A program made the translations under genes and the position numbers. A stretch of DNA of 21,701 nt. It comes from JBFLVN01 sp040758475 (GTDB lineage Bacteria; JAGRBM01). The stretch lies in the NCBI GenBank assembly GCA_040758475.1, contig JBFLVN010000025.1, forward strand, positions 1 to 21,701, given 5' to 3'. The notes beneath the pieces were generated by a model. The model searched no databases. It was not told the origin of the DNA and was given only the letters and a program-made list of their open reading frames with translations. Of the stretch, positions 1-7,624 are shown in pieces (positions within the stretch are counted from its first letter, which is position 1; every line of letters begins with the position of its first letter).

Positions 1-1
1 G

Positions 2-1216
2 GTCGATCTTTCAGGCCGCGGCGTTCCCGAGTGGCTCGGCGAGCGGCGTCAGCAGTTTCCCCTGACACAACGGGCCCTTGAAAACGCCGCCCGGGGCCTT
101 CTCACGTTCGAAACGTTCCGGGCCCTGGGGCCGACCCCCGTCCGGGTCATCACGATGCCGGTGATCGTGGACGGCCGCATCACGGACAATCTGGTACAAG
201 TCGGCGCTTCGCTGGAGAGCGTCGAACAAGCCCTCCACAAGCTTTGGATTTCCCTGTTGATCGTTCTTCCGGCATGCCTGCTGGTGGCGGGCCTTGGCGG
301 CTGGATGCTCGCCAACCAGACGCTAAAACCCGTGGACCGCATCACCCGCGCCGTGCAGCGGATTAACGCCGAGAGCCTCAACGAACGCCTCGAAGACCCG
401 CAAACGGACGATGAAATCGGGCGGCTCGTCGCCACGTTCAATGAAACCCTCGAGCGCCTTGGGAAATCCTTCGAGCAAATCCGGAGTTTTACCGCCGATG
501 CCTCCCATGAACTCCGCACGCCGCTCACGATTCTGAAGGGCGAGATCGAACTGGCGCTCCGCCGCCCTCGCCAAGTGGCCGAATACCAGGAAATTCTTGC
601 AAGTTCCCTGGAAGAGATCGGCCGCCTCGTGCGAATCACGCAGGACCTCCTGATGCTGGCGAAGACGGATGCGGGAACGGCGGCGCCCCTGAAAGAACCG
701 GTAAATCTTTCCCGTTTATCCGAGGAAGTGGCGCTCCAACTTCACGCCATCGCCGAAGAGCGCAACGTGACCCTTGAAGCGCTCCCGGGCGTACGCGACG
801 TGGAGATCGAAGGCGATCCCTTCCGCCTCAAGCAGATGCTCTCGAACCTCGTGGAAAACGCCATTCACTACACCCCGCCGGGTGGGCGCGTCGTCGTCCG
901 GGTGGACCGGGGGAACGCCTTCTACGCGATCCTGGAAGTAAGCGATACGGGAATCGGCATCGCCAAAGAAGAGCAGGCGCGGATCTTCGAGCGTTTCTAC
1001 CGGACCGACAAGGCCCGGAACCGCCGGGAAGGGGGAACGGGCCTGGGGCTCGCCATCGTCAAGAGCGTCGTCGACGCCCACGGCGGCCGGATCGAAGTGG
1101 ATTCGGAGCCGCAGCGCGGTTCCACGTTCACTTTGTTCCTGCCGTACCGGGCTGCTCAGGCGGGCACGCAGCTTCCGCTTCCGACACCGGCGGCCAGGTC
1201 CCTGCTTCTCCACTAA
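2..1216 (+). CDS. Sensor histidine kinase, 5'-truncated by window edge
   Basis: The reading frame is open from base 2, so the N-terminus lies outside the window; 404 residues are visible. In order it shows the end of a sensor region, one hydrophobic membrane segment (ISLLIVLPACLLVAGLGG, about residues 83-100 of the fragment), a HAMP linker (LKPVDRITRAVQRI), a HisKA dimerisation/phosphoacceptor domain with the H-box ASHELRTPL (His at about residue 169), and a HATPase_c domain with N-box NLVENAIHYTPPGG, G1 box DTGIGI, F box FERFYRTD and G2 box GGTGLGLAIVK. All residues needed for autokinase activity are present. The protein would sit in the inner membrane, sense a periplasmic signal and phosphorylate a response regulator, probably encoded just upstream. 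The signal cannot be inferred. A terminator follows closely, so this gene probably ends its operon. The class is secure; the ligand is unknown. Confidence 0.93.
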   Translation, partial: VDLSGRGVPEWLGERRQQFPLTQRALENAARGLLTFETFRALGPTPVRVITMPVIVDGRITDNLVQVGASLESVEQALHKLWISLLIVLPACLLVAGLGGWMLANQTLKPVDRITRAVQRINAESLNERLEDPQTDDEIGRLVATFNETLERLGKSFEQIRSFTADASHELRTPLTILKGEIELALRRPRQVAEYQEILASSLEEIGRLVRITQDLLMLAKTDAGTAAPLKEPVNLSRLSEEVALQLHAIAEERNVTLEALPGVRDVEIEGDPFRLKQMLSNLVENAIHYTPPGGRVVVRVDRGNAFYAILEVSDTGIGIAKEEQARIFERFYRTDKARNRREGGTGLGLAIVKSVVDAHGGRIEVDSEPQRGSTFTLFLPYRAAQAGTQLPLPTPAARSLLLH

Positions 1217-1217
1217 C

Positions 1218-1248
1218 GGCCGAAAGGGGCTTTCGCCTCTATTCGGCC
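1218..1248 (+). other. Hairpin directly after the kinase stop codon
   Basis: GGCCGAA (1218-1224) pairs with TTCGGCC (1242-1248). Inside it AGGGGC (1225-1230) pairs with GCCTCT (1235-1240) around a TTTC loop, leaving one bulged A. That gives about 13 base pairs. No T-run follows (CAAAA), so on its own it is not a canonical intrinsic terminator; it may protect the 3' end of the mRNA or act together with the terminator at 1271-1290. Confidence 0.45.
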
Positions 1249-1270
1249 CAAAAGGTGTCTGCTAGGGTTG

Positions 1271-1290
1271 CGCCGCCTTCGGCGTTTTTT
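1271..1290 (+). terminator. Intrinsic terminator after the kinase gene
   Basis: CGCCG (1271-1275), loop CCTT, CGGCG (1280-1284) is followed at once by six T's (1285-1290). This short GC stem plus T-run is a standard Rho-independent terminator for the + strand. It lies inside the longest possible 5' extension of the exporter ORF (TTG at 1268), which argues that the extension is not translated and that the exporter gene starts later. Confidence 0.6.
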
Positions 1291-1333
1291 GCGTCTACCG
1301 ATCCTTTTTTTGAGCAGGGGAGCCATACCTTCG

Positions 1334-3658
1334 GTGTCGAAAGCGGCGGAAAAATTCTCGGCCTGGGTTCTCAAAAACCGGTCTCTTACTCTCTTCCTTA
1401 TCGGCTTTTGGACGCTGGTAATGGCGGCCGCGACGCTCCGGTTGCAGATCGTCACCGATTTCGAAGCCTTCTTCCTCCCCGGCGATCCGGACCTCGGAAC
1501 CTACAACCAGCTCAAGGCCAGTTTCGGCTCGGACGAGTTCATCATCGTCGCTTACGAGGCGAAGGAAAGCGTTTTTGACGTCGAACCCCTCGAAGAGCTT
1601 TCGGCCATTACCCGGCAGCTAGAAGGCCTCGTTAAACAAGACCAGCTGGCCCAGGTGATCTCGCTTGCAAACGCGAAGGAATTCCGGGCCTCGGAAAAAG
1701 GCCTGCCGCTCAGCGTCCCCATTCTTCCGCCGCCGCCGCTTTCCAATCTGGTGGTTTTCGGCGTCCAGGCGAAGATTCAGGCGAATCCCTTCTACCGGGA
1801 TTTCCTCGTCTCGAAGGACGGCAAGACCGCTTTCTTGCTCGTCCAGATGAGCAATCCGCGAAACGAAAACTCCGTCCGCATCAACGCCACGGACGCAGTG
1901 GAATCCGTGGTCGCGCCGTTCGACAAGGGGAACATCCGGATGGCCGGAAGCCCCATTTACCTGACCGAACTCTACCGGATGATCGTCGGCAATCTCGTGT
2001 GGCTCGGCGGAAGCGCTTTCCTGATTGTCGTCCTGCTCCTGTGGCTTTCCACCCGGAGCCTACTGGGCGTCCTCCTTCCCATGTGCATCATGAGCCTTAG
2101 CGTCCTTTGGAACATGGGAATCTTCGGGCTCGCGGGCGCTCCCATCACGATCGCTTCTTCCGTGGTCGTTCCGGTCATCATCGCCATCAGCGTCACGGGG
2201 TCGATTTATTTCCTCCTGGCCTACGAAGCGCTGCTCAAAGAGTCACGGACTCCCGAAGAGGCGTTGCGGGAAGCCATGGGCCACATCGTGACGCCCGGTT
2301 TCTTCGCCACGCTGACGACCTCCTTCGGCTTCCTCACGCTTGTCACGGCGGAAATAAAGCCTGTCGTTCAGACGGGCCTTTATACAGCGGGCGGGGTGGC
2401 GGCGAGTTTCCTCCTCACGGTCACGCTGGTTCCCATCGCGCTTAGTTATTTTCCTCATGCCGCTATTCGGGGAGGGAAAGCTGGCGCAGCAAATCAAGGG
2501 GAGGAATCCGGTGTTTTGATCCGGATTCTTGACCGGATCACCCAGATCAACTTGAAGCATCCTGTGCCGCTCACAATTGCGTGGGGGATTCTAGGCCTCG
2601 CGTCTCTCGCTGGAATGGCCCTCATCCGCGTGGAAACAAATCCCCTGACGTTTTTCAGCCCCGATACCCCCATCGCCAAAACACATCGCTACTTTGAAAA
2701 CCACCTGGGAGGAACGCTCCCTTTCGATCTCGTCGTCGAAGGGGAGAAGGGGGATTTCAAGCGGCTGGATGCTTATCCGAACCTCGCCCGGCTCCAGAAA
2801 TTCCTCGACGGGCTTCCGGAACTTCACGGCGTCGTGGGGACGCCCGACGTCCTCAAGGAAATCAACGCGGCCATGACGAACGGGGCCCGGACGCTCCCTT
2901 ACGAACCGCAGGAATTCCAGGATCAGGCGCGCCTCGCCGAACTGGCGCGCAAGTATTACCCCCTCATCGGCCGCTTCATCACGGAAGACTGGTCCCAGGC
3001 CCGATTCACGGGACGCATCCAGGGCATGTCGAGCAAGGATCTCGCCTGGCTCATCCGGAAGATCGATAGCTACGCGAAGGACAACCTGGACGGCCGGTTC
3101 CGCTACCGCGTGACGGGAATCGTGAAACTCCTGGCCAACATGATCGAGAAGATCCGGGACAGTCAGACGACTTCGTTCGGAACCGCCACGGTCCTGCTCT
3201 GGCTCTGTTTTCTCATCCTGCTACGCAGTCCGCTCCTCGCCACTCTGGCCATGATTCCGAACCTCATTCCCGTATTGCTTACGCTCGGGTTCATGGGCAT
3301 CGCGGGGATCGAACTCGACCTCGCGACCGTGATGATGCCCTCGATCGCCGTCGGCATCGCCGTGGACGACACGTTCCACTTCTACAGCGCATTCCTGGAA
3401 CGCTTGCGCCTGGGAGATACCCCGGAAGAGGCGATCCGCTGGACGGTCCACTTCCGGGGCCGTGCCTTCATTTACACGGCCGTGGTCCTGATCGCCGGTT
3501 TCGGAATCCTCCTGCTCTCCAATCTCCGGCCGGTAGCGGACTTCGGGGTCATCAGCGCCGTAGCCATCGGTTCGGCGCTCGTTTGCGAACTGTTCTTGAG
3601 CCCGGCGCTCCTGCGCCTTGCGGGCTCGGCAGTTGCACGAAAGATGGGCCGCGCCTAG
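1334..3658 (+). CDS. MMPL/RND-superfamily exporter, 12 membrane segments
   Basis: This 774-residue inner-membrane protein has the duplicated RND/MMPL layout: TM1 near residues 17-35, a large extracytoplasmic loop, five clustered TMs (about residues 215-380), a second half starting with TM7 near 420-440, another large loop, and five final TMs. The second-half intramembrane motif GIAVDDTFHF carries Asp678-Asp679, typical of proton-coupled RND carriers; the equivalent first-half site reads ISVTGSIYF and has no Asp. The family moves lipids, hopanoids or other hydrophobic molecules using the proton motive force; the substrate here is unknown. The frame is open back to TTG 1268, but that stretch contains a terminator. 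GTG at 1334, preceded by AGGGGAG at 1316-1322, is the better start. No membrane-fusion protein or outer-membrane channel gene is adjacent, which fits the stand-alone MMPL type rather than an AcrAB-type pump. Confidence 0.85.
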   Translation: MSKAAEKFSAWVLKNRSLTLFLIGFWTLVMAAATLRLQIVTDFEAFFLPGDPDLGTYNQLKASFGSDEFIIVAYEAKESVFDVEPLEELSAITRQLEGLVKQDQLAQVISLANAKEFRASEKGLPLSVPILPPPPLSNLVVFGVQAKIQANPFYRDFLVSKDGKTAFLLVQMSNPRNENSVRINATDAVESVVAPFDKGNIRMAGSPIYLTELYRMIVGNLVWLGGSAFLIVVLLLWLSTRSLLGVLLPMCIMSLSVLWNMGIFGLAGAPITIASSVVVPVIIAISVTGSIYFLLAYEALLKESRTPEEALREAMGHIVTPGFFATLTTSFGFLTLVTAEIKPVVQTGLYTAGGVAASFLLTVTLVPIALSYFPHAAIRGGKAGAANQGEESGVLIRILDRITQINLKHPVPLTIAWGILGLASLAGMALIRVETNPLTFFSPDTPIAKTHRYFENHLGGTLPFDLVVEGEKGDFKRLDAYPNLARLQKFLDGLPELHGVVGTPDVLKEINAAMTNGARTLPYEPQEFQDQARLAELARKYYPLIGRFITEDWSQARFTGRIQGMSSKDLAWLIRKIDSYAKDNLDGRFRYRVTGIVKLLANMIEKIRDSQTTSFGTATVLLWLCFLILLRSPLLATLAMIPNLIPVLLTLGFMGIAGIELDLATVMMPSIAVGIAVDDTFHFYSAFLERLRLGDTPEEAIRWTVHFRGRAFIYTAVVLIAGFGILLLSNLRPVADFGVISAVAIGSALVCELFLSPALLRLAGSAVARKMGRA

Positions 3659-3719
3659 AATTGTTTTCGTTCCTTCTAGGTCGTGGGCTTACGACGCCGT
3701 TGGGCGCTTTCTCCTCACC

Positions 3720-4379
3720 ATGGATCTTTTTCTTATCCGCCACGGCGAGACGGCCTGGAATCAAGAAGAACGTTGCCAGGGAACGAGCGATATTCCTTTG
3801 GCCGAACGGGGCCGCAAGCAGGCCCACCTGTTAAAAGAGCATCTGGGCAATACCGCTTTTGACGCTGTTTTCTCGAGCGACCTTTCCCGTGCGTGGGAAA
3901 CCGCTTCCATTCTCTCGGACTGTCCCATCGAAAAAATCCAGACGGACCCGGACCTGCGGGAACTCGACCAGGGACTTCTCGAAGGAAAGACGTGGAGTGA
4001 ACTGCTAAGAGACCACGCTTCTCTCATTTCGGAATGGCTCGTCCGTCCCGCCGACTTGCGGATTCCAGGGGGAGAGACCATTCGGGAATGCGCCAAGCGG
4101 GCAGGCTCCGCCCTTCAAAACATCCGGGAAAGCAGCAATGGGAAGCGGGTGCTCGTCGTCAGCCACAATCTGGCTATTTCATCGGCTCTGGCCTGGATCG
4201 CGGGCGAAAATCTCAATTCTTTCCGCCGCTTTCAGCAGGAACCTTGCGCTCTGACACGGATTGATTGGACGAATGAGGAGATGAAATTCGTCCGTCTCAA
4301 TGACTTTTCTTTTATTCCACCGGCACTCCACACCGTGAGGTACGGCCCCCATGCCGCCCCCGCCGCCGCAGAGCGCTAG
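3720..4379 (+). CDS. Histidine phosphatase family protein (PGM/CobC-like)
   Basis: This 219-residue cytosolic protein begins with the branch-1 histidine phosphatase signature LIRHGETAWN, placing the phospho-accepting His at residue 8. Other supporting motifs are the substrate-pocket segment FSSDLSRAWETA, the acid residue in LRELDQGLLEGK and the second catalytic His149 in VVSHN. The family includes phosphoglycerate mutases, alpha-ribazole phosphatase (CobC) and broad phosphatases; nothing nearby (no cobalamin genes) selects one. The start is the ATG immediately before the conserved MDLFLIRHGE; the frame stays open upstream to 3618 inside the exporter gene, but no family member needs that extension. 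No Shine-Dalgarno is evident before ATG 3720 (the upstream bases are pyrimidine-rich). The last 29 bases overlap the next gene in another frame, suggesting translational coupling. Confidence 0.88.
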   Translation: MDLFLIRHGETAWNQEERCQGTSDIPLAERGRKQAHLLKEHLGNTAFDAVFSSDLSRAWETASILSDCPIEKIQTDPDLRELDQGLLEGKTWSELLRDHASLISEWLVRPADLRIPGGETIRECAKRAGSALQNIRESSNGKRVLVVSHNLAISSALAWIAGENLNSFRRFQQEPCALTRIDWTNEEMKFVRLNDFSFIPPALHTVRYGPHAAPAAAER

Positions 4380-5064
4380 CCAGATGGCGCTGCCGCTGGG
4401 GGAAGAAGCCCTGGCGCGACTTTCCCCGGAAAGTCTTTTCCCCCTCGTCCGGCGCCCGGTGGAGATTGTTTTCACGGACAATACGGCAAGTCTTTTGAGC
4501 GCCCGGCTCCGGAACGGAACGTGGCACTTGAGGGCCCACCGCTTGTTCGGCCGCGTTCCCCCGGATGTTCTGGAGGCGATTTCAAAATTCCTCCAAGGAA
4601 AGCGGGACGAGGGGGGCGTCCTGCGCCGCTTTGTCGAAGAGCATCGCCCCCTGATCCGCCAGCGGCTGGAGAGGGCCGCTCCCCGCCGGGAATTACAATC
4701 CCTTGGAGAGCACCACGATCTTGCCGCCGTTCTGGCAGGCCTCATCGAACGGCATTTCCCGGCTTTGGAGCCGCCTCGCATCGGATGGGGAAAGTGGCGG
4801 AGGAAAGGCCGAACTGTCCGCCTGGGTTCTTATTTCCCGAGACAACACCTCATTTACATCAATCCGCGCCTCGACCGCCGCACCGTGCCCGCCTACTTCG
4901 TCGAATTTCTCATCTATCATGAGCTTTGCCACGCCTATCTCTCCAGAACAGAAGGGGAAAAAGCCGGCGTCCGGCACGGCCCCGAATTCAAGTCCCTGGA
5001 AGAACGCCATCCCTGTTACGAAATTGCTGTGGCCTGGGAAAAGAAAAACTTGAACCGCATCTGA
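4351..5064 (+). CDS. SprT-like zinc metalloprotease-fold protein
   Basis: This 237-residue protein has a C-terminal zincin-type motif YHELCHAY (His190, Glu191, His194) followed by RHGPEFKSLEERHP, whose His209 is a plausible third zinc ligand. Before it comes the segment RLGSYFPRQHLIYINPRLD, typical of the SprT-like/YgjP-like proteins common in deltaproteobacteria and acidobacteria. The N-terminal half (about residues 1-140) has no motif I recognise. The predicted role is a zinc-dependent peptidase or related metalloprotein; the substrate is unknown. ATG 4351 follows GTGAGG (4335-4340) at suitable spacing and overlaps the phosphatase gene by 29 bases; ATG 4384, just past that gene's stop, is an alternative that would drop the Pro-rich residues 1-11. 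There are no signal peptide or membrane segments. Confidence 0.8.
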   Translation: MPPPPPQSASQMALPLGEEALARLSPESLFPLVRRPVEIVFTDNTASLLSARLRNGTWHLRAHRLFGRVPPDVLEAISKFLQGKRDEGGVLRRFVEEHRPLIRQRLERAAPRRELQSLGEHHDLAAVLAGLIERHFPALEPPRIGWGKWRRKGRTVRLGSYFPRQHLIYINPRLDRRTVPAYFVEFLIYHELCHAYLSRTEGEKAGVRHGPEFKSLEERHPCYEIAVAWEKKNLNRI

Positions 5065-5071
5065 AGACGGA

Positions 5072-5086
5072 GTGAATTTCATTCAC
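5072..5086. other. Small inverted repeat in the 98-bp gap before the thioesterase gene
   Basis: GTGAAT (5072-5077) and ATTCAC (5081-5086) form a six-pair stem with a three-base loop, eight bases after the metalloprotease stop. No T-run follows. A separate 12-bp palindrome, GGCCGCGCGGCC, lies at 5107-5118. Either could be a weak mRNA 3'-end structure or an operator; neither is convincing alone. Confidence 0.25.
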
Positions 5087-5162
5087 CCGCCGCCCTTGCC
5101 GCATCCGGCCGCGCGGCCTACCTTCGCGCCCTGTCATTTCCCCGTTCAAGGAGTCCCGGAAA

Positions 5163-5660
5163 ATGCCCGAACGTTTTGAAGAATCACAGAAAAAATACCT
5201 TTTCCGGTCCAAAGGCTGTTTCGGTTGCGGAACGGAAAACGAATCCAGCATGGGCATCCAGCTCTACCGGGTCGGAGATAAAGTTTACGGCGACTACGTG
5301 GTACCGTTTCGCTTCCGGGGCCTTTCCAAAGCCGCCCACGGGGGGATCGTCTGCTGCCTCCTCGACGAAGTAACGGTCTCCGGCATGGCGTTCCTGCTCG
5401 ATGAAATGTGCGTGACGACCCAGCTGACGGTCCGATTCAAGAAACCCCTTCCGCTCGAAGAGCCGGTACAGCTCCGTTCCTGGCTCGTCTCCCGCGACGG
5501 CCGCAAAGTCGTCTCCAAAGGGGAAATCGTGAACCAGGCCGACCAGATCATCGCCGATTGCGACGCGGACATCTTCGTGCTCGATCCGGAAAAGGCGAAG
5601 AAATTCCTGCGGAACGATAGCGCCGAGAAGATGAAAGACCTGGGAAAAGGAAGAGACTAA
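5163..5660 (+). CDS. PaaI-type hotdog-fold thioesterase
   Basis: This 165-residue protein matches the PaaI/4HBT hotdog thioesterase family, which hydrolyses acyl- or aryl-CoA thioesters in the cytosol. Visible features are the N-terminal CFGCG segment (Cys19, Cys22) seen in a PaaI-like subgroup, the HGGIVCCLLDE helix with His59-Gly60-Gly61 and Asp68-Glu69 at the usual active-site positions, and the strand VTTQLTVRFKKPLP. The ATG is preceded by AAGGAG (5148-5153) at nine-base spacing, which makes the start firm. It ends five bases before the convergent cinA stop, leaving no room for a separate terminator between them. Its physiological substrate cannot be told; the crotonase-family gene about 2 kb away could belong to the same acyl-CoA metabolism but is separated by opposite-strand genes. 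Confidence 0.87.
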   Translation: MPERFEESQKKYLFRSKGCFGCGTENESSMGIQLYRVGDKVYGDYVVPFRFRGLSKAAHGGIVCCLLDEVTVSGMAFLLDEMCVTTQLTVRFKKPLPLEEPVQLRSWLVSRDGRKVVSKGEIVNQADQIIADCDADIFVLDPEKAKKFLRNDSAEKMKDLGKGRD

Positions 5661-5665
5661 AGGCG

Positions 5666-6943
5666 TTACTTGTCCACCCGGCCCCTCGGGGGCGGGGGAA
5701 GTCCCAATAGTCTGCGCCGCAAAACATCCAGCGCCGTCATGGCGAAGAGTTCCTTGTTCATTTCCCGCGTGAAAGAAGCGAATTGGTAGCGGTAGCCTTC
5801 CGCCCCGGCGGGGGTCGCAAGGCCGATGCAGACGGTTCCGACGGGCTTTTCGGGCGAACCGCCGTCCGGCCCCGCGATGCCGCTCGTGGCGATCGCATAG
5901 GTCGTGCCGGCCGTCTTCCTCGCCCCATCGGCCATTTCCTTGGCCGTCTGTTCGTGGACGGCGCCGTGGCGTTTCAAGGTTTCTTCCTTCACGCCGAGAA
6001 CTTTCATCTTCGCGTCGTTCGAATAAGTGACGCCCGAAAAACGGAAGTAGTCCGAGCTGCCGGAAACGTTCGTGAGCCAGTGGGCGATGAGCCCGCCCGT
6101 GCAACTTTCAGCCACGGCGAGAGTGGCTTTCTCCATTTTGAGGAGTTCGCCCAAGGTTCTCTCCATGGACGAGCCGTCATCCGAAAAAGCGAGTTCCCCC
6201 ACGCGCCGAAGGGCTTCGTTCGTGGCGCGGGACAGCAAGGCGTCCACGGCCTTGGGATCGCCCCCGCGGGCGTAGAGCTTCACCTGAATCTCGGGGAACT
6301 TGGCGCGAAGCCCAAGCTTCACCCCTGGGAATAATTGGGGGAGGTCCGCCACTTTCTCTCCGATGTTCGACTCGGGGGCGCCGAAGGTGGAGATCGTGGT
6401 AAGGCGCGAAACTTCCTTTTCGGTCCCCCGCATTTTTTCGATCCGGGGAATGACCTGTTCGGCGAGCATCTTTTTCATTTCATGGGGAACGCCCGGCATG
6501 AAGAAGAAGCGGCATTTGCCGATGGTGACGGCGAAACCGGGGGCCGTGCCGATGGGGTTGTCGAGGCGTTCGGCTCCCCGTGGGAAATAGGCCTGCTTTT
6601 TGTTGGAATCGCTCATCGTCCGCCCGCGCATCTTGAAGAAAGCTTCCAAGAAGCGGAGGGCTTCTTCGTCGAGCACCAGATCCGTTCCCAGGGCTTTTGC
6701 GGCCGCTTCGGCGGAAAGATCGTCCGTCGTGGGGCCGAGGCCGCCCGTCACGGCGCAAATTTCCGAACGCTCACCGATCTCGCCAAAAATCTTGACGAGA
6801 GTGGGGAGGTCGTCACCCACCGTGTTGTGGCGCGAGACTTCCAGTCCCATCCGCTCGAATTCATCCGCGATGTAGGCGGAGTTCGTATCCACGAGGGCGC
6901 CCGTGAGGACTTCATCGCCCGTCGAAAGGATTTCGGCTTTCAT
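5666..6943 (-). CDS. cinA: CinA family protein (MocF-like domain plus NMN deamidase domain)
   Basis: This 425-residue two-domain protein has an N-terminal molybdopterin-binding-like domain (STGDEVLTG at 7-15, TGGLGPTTDD at 66-75, PGVPHEMKKM at 150-159), which in CinA proteins acts as an ADP-ribose pyrophosphatase, and a C-terminal nicotinamide-nucleotide amidase domain (AESCTGG at 278-284, TSGIAGPDGG at 353-362). The predicted role is the pyridine nucleotide salvage reaction converting NMN to nicotinate mononucleotide plus ammonia. The start chosen is the ATG of MKAEILSTGDE, as in homologues; the frame is open another 22 codons into pgpA but that is not needed. An AAGAGAG-like ribosome site overlaps the pgpA stop. 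The gene lies 13 bases after pgpA, a common bacterial pairing, so the two are probably co-transcribed. Confidence 0.95.
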   Translation of the reverse strand: MKAEILSTGDEVLTGALVDTNSAYIADEFERMGLEVSRHNTVGDDLPTLVKIFGEIGERSEICAVTGGLGPTTDDLSAEAAAKALGTDLVLDEEALRFLEAFFKMRGRTMSDSNKKQAYFPRGAERLDNPIGTAPGFAVTIGKCRFFFMPGVPHEMKKMLAEQVIPRIEKMRGTEKEVSRLTTISTFGAPESNIGEKVADLPQLFPGVKLGLRAKFPEIQVKLYARGGDPKAVDALLSRATNEALRRVGELAFSDDGSSMERTLGELLKMEKATLAVAESCTGGLIAHWLTNVSGSSDYFRFSGVTYSNDAKMKVLGVKEETLKRHGAVHEQTAKEMADGARKTAGTTYAIATSGIAGPDGGSPEKPVGTVCIGLATPAGAEGYRYQFASFTREMNKELFAMTALDVLRRRLLGLPPPPRGRVDK

Positions 6944-6956
6944 CGGAGAATCTCTC

Positions 6957-7463
6957 TTAATTTTTCCCCAAGCCGTAGAAAGAAATGCTTTGGGACGCCA
7001 AGACTGCATTCAAGATGAATAGAGAAAGCAGGGTGTAAACCCCGGCGGCGAGGTCGTCGAAGACCACCCCCGCGCCGCCTTCCATATTCCGGTCGATCTG
7101 GCGACAGGGCCAGGGCTTGGCGATGTCGAAAAGGCGGAAGAGCGCGAAGGCCGCCAAAATCGTGCCCGCCTGGATAGGAAAAGGGATCAGGGAGATCATG
7201 AACCCGGCCATCTCATCTACCACGATCCGGGGGCAATCTTCCTCTCCCCAAACCCGGACGGCTACGCCCGCTGACCAGACCGCGAGCGCAGTCGCGGCCG
7301 CGACGAGGAGCAATCGGCCAACGAGAGAGAGCGGGCCCATGCCGTAATAAACCAGAGGGATGCTGACCAGCGTTCCCATGGTGCCGGGAGCTTTGGGAAC
7401 GTATCCGGCGCCCCCCAGGGAGGCGACAAGGACTGCGAAGCGCTCGGTCGGACGAAGTTTCAT
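6957..7463 (-). CDS. pgpA: Phosphatidylglycerophosphatase A
   Basis: This 168-residue integral membrane protein matches the PgpA family, which dephosphorylates phosphatidylglycerophosphate to phosphatidylglycerol at the inner membrane. Family motifs are YVPKAPGTMGTL near the N-terminus, IVVDEMAGF, FALFRLFDIAKPWP and VFDDLAAGVY, which contains the characteristic acidic pair. Hydrophobic stretches around these motifs account for the membrane segments. I chose ATG 7463 (MKLRPTERFAVL); GTG 7505 would add 14 residues, and neither has a clear Shine-Dalgarno. It is followed by cinA at 13 bases. A 161-bp divergent gap (7464-7624) separates it from the crotonase-family gene; I saw no clear promoter there on either strand. 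Confidence 0.92.
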   Translation of the reverse strand: MKLRPTERFAVLVASLGGAGYVPKAPGTMGTLVSIPLVYYGMGPLSLVGRLLLVAAATALAVWSAGVAVRVWGEEDCPRIVVDEMAGFMISLIPFPIQAGTILAAFALFRLFDIAKPWPCRQIDRNMEGGAGVVFDDLAAGVYTLLSLFILNAVLASQSISFYGLGKN

Positions 7464-7624
7464 GTACGGTGCATTGGAGAGAGCGTTCTTCAACCCGGTT
7501 GCCACTTAGCACACCCGATTCGAGGCCATCAAAGTTTCGGACGCGCGTCTTGCCGCTCGCCCGATGGTAGGACAAGCTGCCGCCGCCTCCGTATTGGCGA
7601 GAGAACGGACACAAGGAAGCAGCC

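Noticed and set aside
7506..7624. TTGCCG at 7550 as a promoter for the crotonase gene
   Set aside because: No -10-like hexamer lies at 16-18 bases; only TAGGAC at much shorter spacing.
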